Shown here: one piece after another, positions 10,577 to 19,839 of the stretch
How positions within the stretch are numbered: position 1 is the stretch's first letter
Layout of the letters: every line of letters starts with the position of its first letter
Assembly: GCA_022763485.1 (NCBI GenBank)
Contig: JALEGX010000145.1
Coordinates: 1 to 64,000 of the forward strand
Direction: 5' to 3'
DNA length: 64,000 bases
Source: Paracoccaceae bacterium
GTDB lineage: Bacteria > Pseudomonadota > Alphaproteobacteria > Rhodobacterales > Rhodobacteraceae
Program-made: the position numbers and the translations under genes
The notes under the pieces: generated by a model
What the model saw: the letters and a program-made list of their open reading frames with translations, nothing else
Told to the model about the DNA's origin: nothing
Database searches by the model: none

Positions 10577-11673
10577 CAGGTGTTGAACAGGAAGTGCATG
10601 ACATCGCCGTCCTTGACGATGTATCCCTTGCCTTCCGCGCGCATCTTGCCCGCTTCCTTGGCACCGCTTTCGCCGTTGCAGGCGATGTAATCGTCATAGG
10701 CGATGGTTTCGGCCCGGATGAAGCCCTTTTCGAAATCGCCGTGGATGACGCCTGCGGCCTGCGGTGCGGCCGTGCCCTGACGGATGGTCCAGGCGCGGGC
10801 CTCTTTCGGGCCAACGGTGAAATAGGTTTCCAGATGCAGCAGCTCGTAACCGGCCTTGATCAGACGATCCAGACCCGCCTCTTCCAGCCCCATCTCGGAC
10901 AGGAACATTTCGGCTTCTTCGTCTTCCAGCTGGCTGATCTCTTCTTCGATCTGGGCCGAGATGATCACGTGGCTGTTGCCCTGAGCAGCGGCCATTTCGG
11001 CAACGCGGGCCGAATGCTCATTGCCCTCTGCGGCCTCGGATTCACCCACGTTGCAAACGTAGAGAACCGGCTTGGTGCTGAGCAGTTGCAGCATCTTCCA
11101 GGCTTTGGCGTCTTCGGCGTCCACTTCGACCAGACGGGCGGGCTTGCCGTCTTCCAGCATGTCCTGTGCAGCGGCCAGCAGGCGGTCCTGCTGCTGCGCT
11201 TCCTTGTCGTTGCCCTTGAGCTTGCGCACCAGGTTGGCACGACGCTTTTCGATGCTTTCCAGATCGGCCAGCATCAGCTCGGTCTCGATGGTTTCGGCGT
11301 CGGCCACCGGGTCAACACGGCCATCCACATGGGTCACATCGCCGTCTTCGAAACAGCGCAGCACATGGGCGATGGCGTCGGTTTCGCGGATGTTTGCCAG
11401 AAACTGGTTGCCCAGGCCTTCGCCCTTGGAGGCGCCTTTGACCAGTCCTGCGATGTCCACAAAGGTCATGCGCGTCGGAATGATCTGCTTGGAGCTGGCA
11501 ATCGCGGCCAGCTTGTCCAGGCGGGCATCCGGCACGCCCACTTCCCCCACGTTCGGCTCGATGGTACAGAACGGGAAGTTCGCCGCCTGCGCCGCTGCGG
11601 TCTTGGTGAGTGCGTTGAACAGGGTCGACTTGCCGACATTCGGAAGACCGACGATTCCCATTTTAAAGCCCAT
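10576..11673 (-). CDS. ychF: Ribosome-binding ATPase YchF
   Basis: YchF is a universally conserved Obg-family P-loop protein that prefers ATP to GTP and is linked to translation and oxidative stress. The 365-residue product has Walker [10 protein letters not shown] at 9-17, switch [19 protein letters not shown], a helical coiled-coil insertion and a C-terminal TGS domain ending in [11 protein letters not shown] clear GGAGG ribosome site precedes ATG 11673. It heads the minus-strand run that leads into the tol genes. Confidence 0.98.
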   Translation of the reverse strand: MGFKMGIVGLPNVGKSTLFNALTKTAAAQAANFPFCTIEPNVGEVGVPDARLDKLAAIASSKQIIPTRMTFVDIAGLVKGASKGEGLGNQFLANIRETDAIAHVLRCFEDGDVTHVDGRVDPVADAETIETELMLADLESIEKRRANLVRKLKGNDKEAQQQDRLLAAAQDMLEDGKPARLVEVDAEDAKAWKMLQLLSTKPVLYVCNVGESEAAEGNEHSARVAEMAAAQGNSHVIISAQIEEEISQLEDEEAEMFLSEMGLEEAGLDRLIKAGYELLHLETYFTVGPKEARAWTIRQGTAAPQAAGVIHGDFEKGFIRAETIAYDDYIACNGESGAKEAGKMRAEGKGYIVKDGDVMHFLFNT

Positions 11674-11873
11674 ATTGGCCTCCTGATACCATTCGGATGC
11701 AGCTTCTAGGCAGCAATTGCCTATGACGCAAGCACCCTCGCCGCTGCGGGCAGCTCTCGCTCTTGTGAAGGGGTCGTGGGTCCACAGTCAGCAGATTTTT
11801 CGCTGCGACATATTTGCAGGAGAGAGATATCTCCTATATCCTTCAGATCTTGAATTAAATTCGGGCGTTGGAC

Positions 11874-12380
11874 ATGCTGAACACAAAATTTTTGTCGAAA
11901 GGAATAGCGCCCGCCGTTGCGTTGTTCGCCCTGGCGGCTCCCGCAGCCGCTCAGGAATGGGTCTTTGGTCTTGGGTATTCGGATTTTTCCCGGAACGGCG
12001 CAGAAGACAGCGCATTGATCTCTGCTGAATATCACCACACGCCGTTTTACGAGAATGGCCGCCTGAGCAGCGCATTTGGGGCGGTGCTGTCTGCGCAGAC
12101 GGAAGGTGATGTTTTCGTGGGCGCTGGCGTTGTTGCAACGCTTGATCTGAATGACAAATGGTTTCTTGAGACCAGCGTGATGCCGGGCGCCTTTTTCGAA
12201 AGCGCGGCACTGAACGATCTGGGTAGCACGTTCGAGATCCGCAGCCTGCTGGGCGTCGGCCGCAATCTGAACAACGGACAGAAAGTGTCGCTGGCGATCC
12301 TGCACAAATCCAATGCATCGACCGGCAATATCAACCCCGGCGTGAATTCGGTTCTGCTGCGGTGGCACACCTCTTTCTGA
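11874..12380 (+). CDS. PagL-like lipid A deacylase family protein
   Basis: PagL enzymes are small outer-membrane beta-barrels that remove the 3-O acyl chain of lipid A. The 168-residue product has a signal peptide ending at AAPAAAQ and alternating aromatic beta-strands. Near the C-terminus is [17 protein letters not shown], which resembles the PagL active-site strand with His144 and Ser146. At the place where I expect PagL's catalytic Glu (12 after the Ser) there is Asn158. ATG 11874 is chosen over a TTG two codons upstream. It is divergent from ychF and stands alone. Family assignment is by motif; activity is uncertain. Confidence 0.72.
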   Translation: MLNTKFLSKGIAPAVALFALAAPAAAQEWVFGLGYSDFSRNGAEDSALISAEYHHTPFYENGRLSSAFGAVLSAQTEGDVFVGAGVVATLDLNDKWFLETSVMPGAFFESAALNDLGSTFEIRSLLGVGRNLNNGQKVSLAILHKSNASTGNINPGVNSVLLRWHTSF

Positions 12381-12489
12381 GGTTTCTGAAGCATATGCAT
12401 CCTCTGAGGCTTTGCGTACCGTGCAGCGGGGATTGATTTCCCCGCGCTTGTGCGGCACATCGGACCGGACCACAGCAAAAGGCCCGACC

Positions 12490-13281
12490 ATGACCCGTAT
12501 CGACGACAAGTTTGCCGAACTCAATGCTGCAAAGAAAAAGGCCTTCGTCGCCTATGTCATGGCCGGCGATCCGGACTTCGAGACGTCTCTGGAGCTGGTG
12601 AAAGGACTGCCCGGCGCTGGCGTTGATGTCATCGAACTGGGCCTGCCCTTCACCGATCCGATGGCCGATGGCCCGACCATCCAGCTGGCAGGCCAACGCG
12701 CTCTTGAAGCGGGCATGACCCTGTCGCGGACGCTGGAGCTGGCCCGCAAGTTCCGCGAAACCGACAACACCACTCCGATCGTGCTGATGGGCTACTACAA
12801 TCCGATCTACAGCCGCGGCGTCGACACCTTCTTGGCGGATGCGAAAGAAGCCGGAATTGACGGGCTGATCGTCGTGGACCTGCCGCCCGAAGAAGATACC
12901 GAACTCTGCATCCCGGCACAGGACGCGGGCCTGAACTTCATTCGCCTTGCAACGCCGACCACCGATGACAAGCGCTTGCCCCGCGTGCTCCAGAACACCT
13001 CTGGCTTTGTCTACTACGTGTCGATCACCGGCATCACCGGCGCGGCCGAGGCGCAGGCCGAAGACGTGGCCCCCGAAGTGGCCCGCATCAAGGCCGGCAC
13101 CGATCTGCCGGTCATCGTGGGCTTTGGCATCAACACGCCCGAGCGCGCCGAAGCCATTGCCGGCATTTCCGACGGTGCTGTTGTCGGTTCGGCCATCGTC
13201 AGCAAGATCGGATCGGGCGAACCCGTGTCCAGCGTGCTTGAGTTCGTCAAGTCCCTGTCGGACGGGGCGCATCGCGCCTGA
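12490..13281 (+). CDS. trpA: Tryptophan synthase alpha chain TrpA
   Basis: TrpA cleaves indole-3-glycerol phosphate to indole and glyceraldehyde-3-phosphate and passes the indole to TrpB. The 263-residue TIM barrel carries the catalytic Glu and Asp in [19 protein letters not shown] (about residues 47-65) and the phosphate loop region GFGINTPE. In-frame codons upstream to 12412 show no family similarity, so ATG 12490 (MTRIDDKF) is the start. No other trp gene lies in the window, so trpA is separated from trpB here. Confidence 0.97.
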   Translation: MTRIDDKFAELNAAKKKAFVAYVMAGDPDFETSLELVKGLPGAGVDVIELGLPFTDPMADGPTIQLAGQRALEAGMTLSRTLELARKFRETDNTTPIVLMGYYNPIYSRGVDTFLADAKEAGIDGLIVVDLPPEEDTELCIPAQDAGLNFIRLATPTTDDKRLPRVLQNTSGFVYYVSITGITGAAEAQAEDVAPEVARIKAGTDLPVIVGFGINTPERAEAIAGISDGAVVGSAIVSKIGSGEPVSSVLEFVKSLSDGAHRA

Positions 13282-13295
13282 ACCCGCACCCAAGC

Positions 13296-13319
13296 CTGAG
13301 GGGCGCTGCCGTCCCTCAG
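13296..13319. terminator. Hairpin between trpA and the histidine kinase gene
   Basis: A 7-bp stem (13296-13302 with 13313-13319) with a 10-base loop lies in the short convergent gap between the trpA stop and the kinase stop. There is no T run, so it may be a weak or Rho-assisted terminator. Confidence 0.4.
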
Positions 13320-13350
13320 CCCTGCCCCCTCATCTGGGCCCTTCCCGCAA

Positions 13351-14724
13351 TCATGCGCCCGCAGACCCGGGGCGCAGAACCCGCGCCATTGCCGTGATCA
13401 ATTCTGCGCGGCGAACGGGCTTGGCAACATGCCCGTCGATCCCCCGCTCCAGATAGCCCGCAACCTGATGCGCCATGGCGTTGGCCGAGATCGCCAGGAT
13501 CGGGGTCATTTCACGTCCCGCGGCCTCCTCCTGTTCCCGGATGGCACGCGTTGAAGCGATACCGTCCATCACCGGCATGTTCACATCCATCAGGATGATG
13601 TCCCAGCTTTCTGCCATCCAGCGATCCAGCGCCTCCTTGCCGTTCCCGACGATGCAGAGGTCCAGATCAAACCGTTTCAGCATGTGCCGCAGCACCAGCT
13701 GATTGGTCTTGTTGTCTTCGGCCACCAGCACACGCCAGCGACGAGACTGGATCAGTTCTTCCTGCGCCTTCAGCGTCGTTTCGGTATCTTGCTGGGGTGT
13801 CGCTTCCGGAACCACCCTGAAACTGGCAAAGAAGGTGCTCCCCTCTCCCTTTACGCTGCTCAACCCGATCTGCCCGCCCATCAGGTTGCAAATGCGCTGC
13901 GAAATCGCCAGGCCCAGACCGGTGCCGCCGAAGTTACGCGACACGCTGGCATCGGCCTGCGAAAACGGCTTGAACAGTCGCGATTGTTCCTTTTGGGTCA
14001 ATCCCGGCCCGGTATCCGAAACCTCGATCCACAGCTGAGCCTCGGCGTTTGAGGCGTCGCGCAGCTCAACCCGCAGGGTCACATGCCCTTCCTCGGTGAA
14101 TTTCACCGCATTCGACAACAGGTTCCCGACCACCTGTCGCACCCGGGTCGGATCCGTCCTGGCCCAACGCCGGGCGGTGGGGGACAGCTGCACCTCGAAC
14201 TTCAGGCCCTTTTCGCGCGCCTTCAGCTGGTACTGCGGCACCAGACCCTCGATCAGCGCGTCAAGCTGACACCCGATCTCTTCGATTTCCATCTTGCCGG
14301 ATTCTATCTTGGACAGGTCCAGAATGTCATTGATCACCGCCAGCAGCAGATTGCCGCTCTCGGTGATCACATTCAGGACGCTTTGCTGCTCAGCGGTCAG
14401 ATCGCTGTCCGACAATGCGGTCGCCATGCCCAGCACACCGTTCAATGGCGTTCGGATCTCATGGCTCATCGACGCCAGAAAAACCGATTTTGCCTCATTG
14501 GCGGCCTCTGCCTGTTCGCGGGCGGTTTCCAGCTCTGCGGTCCGCTCCTTCACGGCCTGTTCAAGCCCTTCTGCTTGTCTCTGCAATTTGCAGTTGGCCT
14601 CAAACAGCTCACGGCTTTTGGCCTCCAGCAATTGTTCGGCTTCCTGACGGGCCTTTCTTTGCCGCTCGAACCTGCGCCGCGAAACAACGTCCTGATTCGC
14701 GGTCAAAAGCGCCGGGCTGGTCAC
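13351..14724 (-). CDS. Hybrid sensor histidine kinase (H-NOX partner)
   Basis: This 457-residue soluble hybrid kinase has an N-terminal coiled coil (about 20-75) and no PAS or membrane segment. A HisKA domain follows with the H-box [12 protein letters not shown], then an ATPase domain with N-box NLLSNAVKF and the G boxes DTGPGL and GTGLGL. The C-terminal receiver domain has the phospho-acceptor Asp in [12 protein letters not shown]. The start codon is GTG at 14724 and overlaps the stop of the H-NOX gene (GTGA), so the two are translationally coupled. By analogy with characterised H-NOX/HnoK pairs, NO-bound H-NOX probably controls its autophosphorylation. The receiver's onward partner is not in the window. 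Confidence 0.92.
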   Translation of the reverse strand: MTSPALLTANQDVVSRRRFERQRKARQEAEQLLEAKSRELFEANCKLQRQAEGLEQAVKERTAELETAREQAEAANEAKSVFLASMSHEIRTPLNGVLGMATALSDSDLTAEQQSVLNVITESGNLLLAVINDILDLSKIESGKMEIEEIGCQLDALIEGLVPQYQLKAREKGLKFEVQLSPTARRWARTDPTRVRQVVGNLLSNAVKFTEEGHVTLRVELRDASNAEAQLWIEVSDTGPGLTQKEQSRLFKPFSQADASVSRNFGGTGLGLAISQRICNLMGGQIGLSSVKGEGSTFFASFRVVPEATPQQDTETTLKAQEELIQSRRWRVLVAEDNKTNQLVLRHMLKRFDLDLCIVGNGKEALDRWMAESWDIILMDVNMPVMDGIASTRAIREQEEAAGREMTPILAISANAMAHQVAGYLERGIDGHVAKPVRRAELITAMARVLRPGSAGA

Positions 14725-15266
14725 GCTGCTTTCCTGATGGTGAATTCAGCCGCATGTTGGCTTTCACCCTCAAGAGGCACCATATCGACCTCTGCCGGCT
14801 CTCCGAAATGGGTGATACAGGCCTGGATCAGGCCCAGGCAGAAATGGGTCAGCGGGCGTTCCGAGCGATAGACCATCTGCAAGCGGTCACCGCCAAACCG
14901 TTCTGTCGAGAAATGCGGCAGTTCGACTTCGGGATAGAGCTTGCGCACTTCGACATGCACCTCATTCTCGATCGCTTCCAGCATATCGAACGCATCTGCC
15001 TTGTCGGTGAAAAACCCCGGATATCCTTCGACAAAACGCCGGAACATCCAATGGCCGAACTGGGTTTGCAAATCCTCTGGCGAGGCTTTGACATGGAGGC
15101 CAATCGCTTCGACCAGCTTGATCAGTTCGCTGCAAGAGTAATTCCCGACGGCACTGTAGGCACCGTCGGATGCCAGCTCAGCCCGATCAAGGATTTCGTC
15201 CACCGCATCTTCCCCGATCGCCGCTTCCGCCATGTTCAGAAGTTCGACAAAAACCATGCCTTTCAT
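14721..15266 (-). CDS. hnoX: H-NOX heme nitric oxide-binding sensor
   Basis: H-NOX domains bind heme and sense nitric oxide. The 181-residue stand-alone protein begins with the family opening [10 protein letters not shown]. It carries the proximal heme ligand His104 (in HVEVRKLYP) and the propionate-binding YxSxR motif as Tyr133-Ser135-Arg137. The position where oxygen-binding H-NOX proteins place a distal Tyr appears to be Phe142, which suggests an NO-selective sensor. ATG 15266 is chosen because GGAGGG lies just upstream. It is coupled to a hybrid histidine kinase, so output is probably phosphorelay signalling, often biofilm or motility control in related pairs. Confidence 0.94.
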   Translation of the reverse strand: MKGMVFVELLNMAEAAIGEDAVDEILDRAELASDGAYSAVGNYSCSELIKLVEAIGLHVKASPEDLQTQFGHWMFRRFVEGYPGFFTDKADAFDMLEAIENEVHVEVRKLYPEVELPHFSTERFGGDRLQMVYRSERPLTHFCLGLIQACITHFGEPAEVDMVPLEGESQHAAEFTIRKAA

Positions 15267-15357
15267 AGTGGCCCTCCTCAAGATCACCTGATCTTAGGGG
15301 ACTGCCGGTAAACAGGCGCCTAACGCGACAATCATTGCCATTGCAGGATGGGTGCGT

Positions 15358-15382
15358 AACTGGTAAAAAACATTTACCAGTT
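15358..15382. promoter_or_regulatory. Perfect inverted repeat, candidate operator of lldD
   Basis: AACTGGTAAA at 15358-15367 and its exact reverse complement at 15373-15382 are separated by five bases. The second arm ends just before the GGAAGGA ribosome site of lldD, so a bound protein would block transcription or translation of lldD. The ACTGGT/ACCAGT cores resemble half-sites of FadR-type GntR repressors such as LldR, but the spacing is wider than their usual site. The regulator is not identified. Confidence 0.55.
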
Positions 15383-15399
15383 TGGAAGGACCTGCCCCA

Positions 15400-16563
15400 A
15401 TGCCCGTGATCACCAACATCAACGACCTCAAGAAAATCTATGAACGGCGCGTGCCGCGCATGTTCTATGACTATGCCGAAAGCGGCAGCTGGACCGAGCA
15501 GACCTTCCGGGAAAACACCACCGATTTCGAACAGATCTACCTGCGCCAGCGGGTGGCCTTCGACATGACCGGCCGCTCGACCCAAAGCCAGATGATCGGG
15601 CAGGACGTCTCGATGCCAGTCGCGCTGGCGCCGGTGGGGCTGACGGGCATGCAGCACGCCGATGGCGAGATCAAAGCCGCGCGTGCAGCCGAAGCCTTTG
15701 GCGTGCCCTATACGCTGTCCACCATGTCGATCTGTTCAATCGAAGATGTAGCCGAACACACCAACACGCCCTTCTGGATGCAGGTCTATACCCTGAAGGA
15801 CGATGACTTCATGCAGCGGCTGTTCGACCGGGCCAAGGACGCCAAATGCTCTGCCGCGGTGATCACCGTTGATCTGCAACTGCTGGGACAACGCCACAAG
15901 GACCTGAAAAACGGCCTGTCGGCCCCGCCGAAGCTGACCGTCAAATCGGTCTCCAACATGATGACCAAGGTGCAATGGGGCCTTGGCATGTTGGGAACCA
16001 AGCGGCGTTTCTTTGGCAACATCGTGGGCCACGCCAAGGGGGTGGAGGACCCGTCGTCCCTGTCGACCTGGACCGCCGAAGCCTTCGACCAGTCCCTGGA
16101 CTGGGCCCGAATCAAGAAGTTCCGTGACATGTGGGACGGGCCGCTGATCATCAAGGGCATCCTGGATGCCGATGATGCCCGCGATGCCCTGAACGTGGGC
16201 GCGGATGCGATCATCGTCTCCAACCACGGCGGTCGCCAGCTGGATGGCGCACTGAGCGCGATCCGCGCACTGCCGTCAATCATGGACGCGGTCGGCGACA
16301 AGATCGAGGTGCATCTGGACAGCGGCATCCGCTCCGGTCAGGACGTGCTGAAGGCGCTCTCGCTGGGCGCGAAAGGCACCTATATCGGCCGCGCTTATGT
16401 CTATGGCCTGGGGGCCATGGGCCAGGCTGGCGTGACCAAGGCACTGGAAGTGATCCACAAGGAGCTGGATACCTCGATGGGCCTGTGTGGCGTGCGCAAC
16501 ATCGCGGACCTGAGTCGCGACAACCTCCTGGTGCCTGCTGATTTCGAAGGACGTTGGGCCTGA
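15400..16563 (+). CDS. lldD: FMN-dependent L-lactate dehydrogenase (alpha-hydroxy acid oxidase family)
   Basis: This enzyme oxidises L-lactate, or a related 2-hydroxy acid, to the keto acid and passes electrons to the quinone pool. The 387-residue TIM-barrel protein has the FMN contacts in YDYAESGSWTE and the catalytic-histidine block SNHGGRQLDG. A glycine/arginine phosphate loop follows (DSGIRSGQDVLKAL, then IGRAYVYGLGA). ATG 15400 is preceded by GGAAGGA; a TTG six codons upstream overlaps that site and is rejected. A strong terminator follows, so it appears monocistronic. Lactate is the likeliest substrate by similarity, but glycolate and mandelate enzymes share the fold. Confidence 0.88.
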   Translation: MPVITNINDLKKIYERRVPRMFYDYAESGSWTEQTFRENTTDFEQIYLRQRVAFDMTGRSTQSQMIGQDVSMPVALAPVGLTGMQHADGEIKAARAAEAFGVPYTLSTMSICSIEDVAEHTNTPFWMQVYTLKDDDFMQRLFDRAKDAKCSAAVITVDLQLLGQRHKDLKNGLSAPPKLTVKSVSNMMTKVQWGLGMLGTKRRFFGNIVGHAKGVEDPSSLSTWTAEAFDQSLDWARIKKFRDMWDGPLIIKGILDADDARDALNVGADAIIVSNHGGRQLDGALSAIRALPSIMDAVGDKIEVHLDSGIRSGQDVLKALSLGAKGTYIGRAYVYGLGAMGQAGVTKALEVIHKELDTSMGLCGVRNIADLSRDNLLVPADFEGRWA

Positions 16564-16585
16564 ACACTGGCCCGAGCGACACAAA

Positions 16586-16623
16586 AAAACTCCGGGTCGG
16601 GCCAAACCGCGGCCCGGAGTTTT
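16586..16623 (+). terminator. Terminator after lldD
   Basis: An 11-bp perfect stem (16586-16596 with 16613-16623) has an A run on the left and a T run on the right, with extra pairing possible in the GC-rich loop. It sits 22 bases past the lldD stop. Confidence 0.85.
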
Positions 16624-16732
16624 GAACAGGCGCAGATTCACCCTTTCCAATTTGGCCAATCCGGGATAAGGACGCGGCTTCACGCGGGGATACAGCCTTG
16701 GAGGATCCCTGCCCTAACATTGGAGAATTATC

Positions 16733-17365
16733 ATGGCTGGAGAGATTCCTGATCTCGTAGCTCTGGAACGGTGGGGGACAGGCAAGGGCGCCGCTCGCCA
16801 AGCACGCCGCGACGGCATGGTTCCGGGTGTTGTTTATGGTGGCGACGTTGACCCGCTGCCGATTCAGATCCCGTTCAACGATCTGCTGAAGAAGCTGAAA
16901 GCAGGCCGTTTCAAGTCCACCCTGTGGAACCTGAAAGTCGAAGGCCACGAGGACGTTCGCGTGATCTGCCGTGACGTTCAGCGTGACGTGATCAAAGACC
17001 TGCCGACCCACCTGGACCTTATGCGCCTGCGCCGCACCACCAAGGTGAACCTGTTCATTCCGGTTGAGTTCGTCAACGAAGAAGAAGCACCCGGTCTGAA
17101 AAAAGGTGGCGTTCTGACCATCGTGCGTCCGGAAGTCGAACTGGTTGTGACCGCGGGCGAAATCCCCGAGAAGATCACCGTCGACCTGACCGGCCTGAAC
17201 ATCGGTGACGTCGTGACCATCTCGTCGATCGAGCTGCCCGGCGGCGCGAAACCGACCATCGACCGTGACTTCGTCATCGCCAACCTGGCAGCGCCTTCGG
17301 GCCTGCGTTCGGACGAGAACGAAGAAGGCGGCGAAGAAGGTGCAGAAGAGGCAGCAGAAGAGTAA
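16733..17365 (+). CDS. rplY: 50S ribosomal protein L25/general stress protein Ctc
   Basis: L25 binds 5S rRNA in the large ribosomal subunit. The 210-residue product is the long Ctc form: an N-terminal L25 RNA-binding domain (about 5-95), a TL5-type C-terminal beta domain (about 100-190), and a very acidic Glu/Ala-rich tail. ATG 16733 follows GGAG at an ordinary distance. It is separated from lldD by a terminator and followed by its own, so it is a single-gene unit just ahead of pth, a common pairing in bacteria. Confidence 0.96.
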   Translation: MAGEIPDLVALERWGTGKGAARQARRDGMVPGVVYGGDVDPLPIQIPFNDLLKKLKAGRFKSTLWNLKVEGHEDVRVICRDVQRDVIKDLPTHLDLMRLRRTTKVNLFIPVEFVNEEEAPGLKKGGVLTIVRPEVELVVTAGEIPEKITVDLTGLNIGDVVTISSIELPGGAKPTIDRDFVIANLAAPSGLRSDENEEGGEEGAEEAAEE

Positions 17366-17390
17366 GCCTCTGCCATCTGAACTGTTTTGG

Positions 17391-17420
17391 AACGGGGTCG
17401 CTTGCGGCCCCGTTTCTTGT
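17391..17420 (+). terminator. Terminator after rplY
   Basis: A GC-rich stem (17391-17397 with 17408-17414, extended inward by further pairs) is followed by TTTCTTGTTTGGTTTT. It lies 26 bases after the rplY stop. Confidence 0.85.
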
Positions 17421-17475
17421 TTGGTTTTAGAACAATTTCGGGCATTACGTCCCCGACGCCTGAAGGAGACCGCAC

Positions 17476-18153
17476 ATGAAACTGTTCGTTGGACTGGGAA
17501 ACCCGGGAAACAAATATACCCGGAACCGCCACAATATCGGCTTCATGGCGCTGGACCGGATTGCCGAAGACCACGGGTTCACGCCCTGGAAGTCCAAATT
17601 TCAGGCGCAGATCAGCGAAGGCAACCTGAAGGGGGCCAAGACGCTGCTGTTGAAGCCGCAGACCTTCATGAACCTGTCCGGACAGGCCGTCGGCGAAGCC
17701 ATGCGGTTCTACAAACTGACCCCGGCAGATGTGGTTGTCCTGCATGATGAGCTGGACCTTGCTCCGGGCAAATGCCGGGTGAAGCAGGGCGGCGGACATG
17801 CGGGGCACAATGGGCTGCGCTCCATCCACCAGCATATCGGCGCAGAGTATGCGCGCGTCAGGCTGGGCATCGGCCACCCTGGCCACAAGGATGCGGTCGC
17901 AGGCTATGTGCTGCGCGATTTCCCAAAAGCGGATGAAGCCTGGCTGGACGATCTGCTGCGCGGCATCTCGGACGGCGCGGCAGAGCTGGCCAAGGGCGAT
18001 GGCGGCAAGTTCATGAATGCGGTTGCGCTACGCACCGCGCCACCACGCAGCTCAGGCGGGAAGGCCGCCGCCCCCCGCCCAGCGGCCAAGCCCGAACCCG
18101 AAGCGCCCGATACGCGGTCCGCCCTTGAACGGCTGGTCGACAAGTTCAAATAG
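17476..18153 (+). CDS. pth: Peptidyl-tRNA hydrolase
   Basis: Pth frees tRNA from prematurely released peptidyl-tRNA. The 225-residue product has the opening LFVGLGNPGNKYTRNRHNIG, which holds the catalytic His in RHNIGF, then the LLKPQTFMNLSG segment and the HDELDLAPG loop. A basic, Pro/Ala-rich C-terminal extension of about 35 residues goes beyond the usual length near 190. ATG 17476 is preceded by AAGGAG. Confidence 0.97.
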   Translation: MKLFVGLGNPGNKYTRNRHNIGFMALDRIAEDHGFTPWKSKFQAQISEGNLKGAKTLLLKPQTFMNLSGQAVGEAMRFYKLTPADVVVLHDELDLAPGKCRVKQGGGHAGHNGLRSIHQHIGAEYARVRLGIGHPGHKDAVAGYVLRDFPKADEAWLDDLLRGISDGAAELAKGDGGKFMNAVALRTAPPRSSGGKAAAPRPAAKPEPEAPDTRSALERLVDKFK

Positions 18154-18225
18154 TGCATTGCCGCTGCGTATCTGTTGCCCCCTGACGCGCGCTGCGTTTG
18201 GCTGAGACAAAGCGGAGGAAACAAG

Positions 18226-19389
18226 ATGCGCACATTCGGAAAATGGCTGGGCCGGACGCTGTTGGTCCTGATCGTGGTGATCGTGGCCGTCGGCCTGTGG
18301 AAACGCGAAGAAATCACCCGGCTTCTGGCCGTGAACTCGCTGTTCAAGGCAGAGCGCATTGTCGGCAACTTCTCCAACATGGATGCGGCTTTCCTGACCG
18401 CCCCCGTCTCGAAGGGGGACGGACCTGTCCGGGCTTTGTCGGTCGGCGACACGATGGCCCTGCCCGATGGGACAGAGGAGTGGATCAAGGACCGCGCCGT
18501 GACCTCCCTGTTGGTGCTGAAAGCGGATGAAATCCGTTATGAAAACTACTTCTTGGACACGGGCGAAGATGACCGCCGCATCTCCTGGTCCATGGCCAAA
18601 AGCTACCTGTCGGCCCTGCTGGGCATCCTGGTCCAGGAGGGCGCGATCGCGTCTCTGGATGATCCCGTGGTGAAATATGCGCCCAGCCTCCAGGACAGCG
18701 CCTATGCGCCGGCCACCGTCCGCAACGTGCTGAACATGGCCAGCGGCGTGGTCTTTGACGAAGACTACCACGATTACGATTCAGACATTAACCGCATGGG
18801 GCGTGTCGTGGCCCTGGGCGGCGCGCTGGACGATTTCACGATCAGCCTTAAGGACAGTTTCGCGACGCCGGGTGAGACCTGGCAATATGTCTCGATCGAT
18901 ACCCATGTCATCGGCATGGTGATACGCGGCGCCACCGGAAAGACCGTGACCGAGCTTCTGGCCGAGAAGATCATCGCCCCGCTGGGGTTGGAGCAGGATG
19001 GATACTACATCACCGACGGGGATGGCGTGGCCTTTGTGCTGGGCGGTCTCAACTTCACCACCCGCGACTATGCGCGCTTCGGGCTGATGATCCTGAATGA
19101 TGGCGAATATGCCGGTCAGGAAATCGTTCCGGCCGATTGGATTGCCCAGTCCACCGCCGCCACCGCGCCCACCGAGGCGGGCAAGATCGGCTATGGCTAT
19201 CAGTGGTGGATCCCGGTGGGCGCCCACGAGGGTGAATTCATCGCGCGGGGCGTCTATGGCCAATACATGTATTTCGACCAGTCGCGCGACGTGCTGATCG
19301 TCACGACAGGGGCGGATCGCGGGTTCCGCCAGAAAGGCGTGAACCGTCAGAACATCGAAATGTTCCGCAAGATTGCACAGAGCCTGTAA
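18226..19389 (+). CDS. Serine hydrolase of the class C beta-lactamase family
   Basis: This is a 387-residue penicillin-binding-protein-like hydrolase anchored by one N-terminal membrane helix (about residues 9-25). The catalytic SxxK motif is in SWSMAKSYLSA and a Tyr-x-Ser/Asn equivalent is seen in WQYVSID. A third motif region appears at GVYGQYMYFD. Many relatives are esterases or of unknown role rather than resistance enzymes. ATG 18226 is chosen because GGAGG lies eight bases upstream. It heads a plus-strand run with the DUF2237 gene (9 bases downstream). The substrate is unknown. Confidence 0.85.
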   Translation: MRTFGKWLGRTLLVLIVVIVAVGLWKREEITRLLAVNSLFKAERIVGNFSNMDAAFLTAPVSKGDGPVRALSVGDTMALPDGTEEWIKDRAVTSLLVLKADEIRYENYFLDTGEDDRRISWSMAKSYLSALLGILVQEGAIASLDDPVVKYAPSLQDSAYAPATVRNVLNMASGVVFDEDYHDYDSDINRMGRVVALGGALDDFTISLKDSFATPGETWQYVSIDTHVIGMVIRGATGKTVTELLAEKIIAPLGLEQDGYYITDGDGVAFVLGGLNFTTRDYARFGLMILNDGEYAGQEIVPADWIAQSTAATAPTEAGKIGYGYQWWIPVGAHEGEFIARGVYGQYMYFDQSRDVLIVTTGADRGFRQKGVNRQNIEMFRKIAQSL

Positions 19390-19398
19390 GGTGACACC

Positions 19399-19773
19399 AT
19401 GACCCCAGATCCCAGCCTGAACGTCCTTGACCAGCCTCTGGCCTCCTGCTCGTCAGAGCCCTTGACCGGCTTCTTCCGTGATGGGCATTGCAACACCTGC
19501 GATGCCGACACCGGCAGCCACACGGTCTGTGCCGTGATGACGGCAGAATTCCTGGCCTATTCCAAATATGTCGGCAACGATCTGTCGACACCGCGCCCTG
19601 AATACCGCTTTCCCGGCTTGAAGCCCGGCGACCAGTGGTGCCTTTGCGCCGCCCGTTTCCTGCAGGCCGCCGACGAAGGCTGTGCGCCCAAGGTGAACCT
19701 GACCGCAACACACAAGCGCGCGCTGGAGATCGTGCCGCTGCATGTTCTGCGCGAACACGCGGCCGACGGCTGA
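19399..19773 (+). CDS. DUF2237 family protein
   Basis: This 124-residue protein of unknown function matches the DUF2237 pattern: NVLDQPLASCS at the start, GFFRDGHCNTC, then VGNDLSTPRPEYRFPGLKPG and WCLCAARFLQA. It is rich in conserved cysteines (including C47xxC50 in HCNTCD and C91xC93), which suggests metal binding or redox chemistry, but no role is established. It follows the serine hydrolase by nine bases and precedes pcaD. Confidence 0.88.
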   Translation: MTPDPSLNVLDQPLASCSSEPLTGFFRDGHCNTCDADTGSHTVCAVMTAEFLAYSKYVGNDLSTPRPEYRFPGLKPGDQWCLCAARFLQAADEGCAPKVNLTATHKRALEIVPLHVLREHAADG

Positions 19774-19839
19774 TCCGCCGCTGCTTTACCTCCTGTTGCG
19801 AAGCCGGTTACATGGGCGCAAACGCTAGCGGAGGATCAC

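Noticed and set aside
9122..10690. A 522-codon plus-strand open frame opposite ybgC and the nucleoside hydrolase
   Set aside because: It mirrors well-recognised genes on the minus strand; such antisense frames are common in high-GC DNA and the translation shows no domain.
15358..15382. A canonical FadR/LldR operator at lldD
   Set aside because: The cores match but the distance between them is larger than the known compact sites, so only an unidentified operator is claimed.
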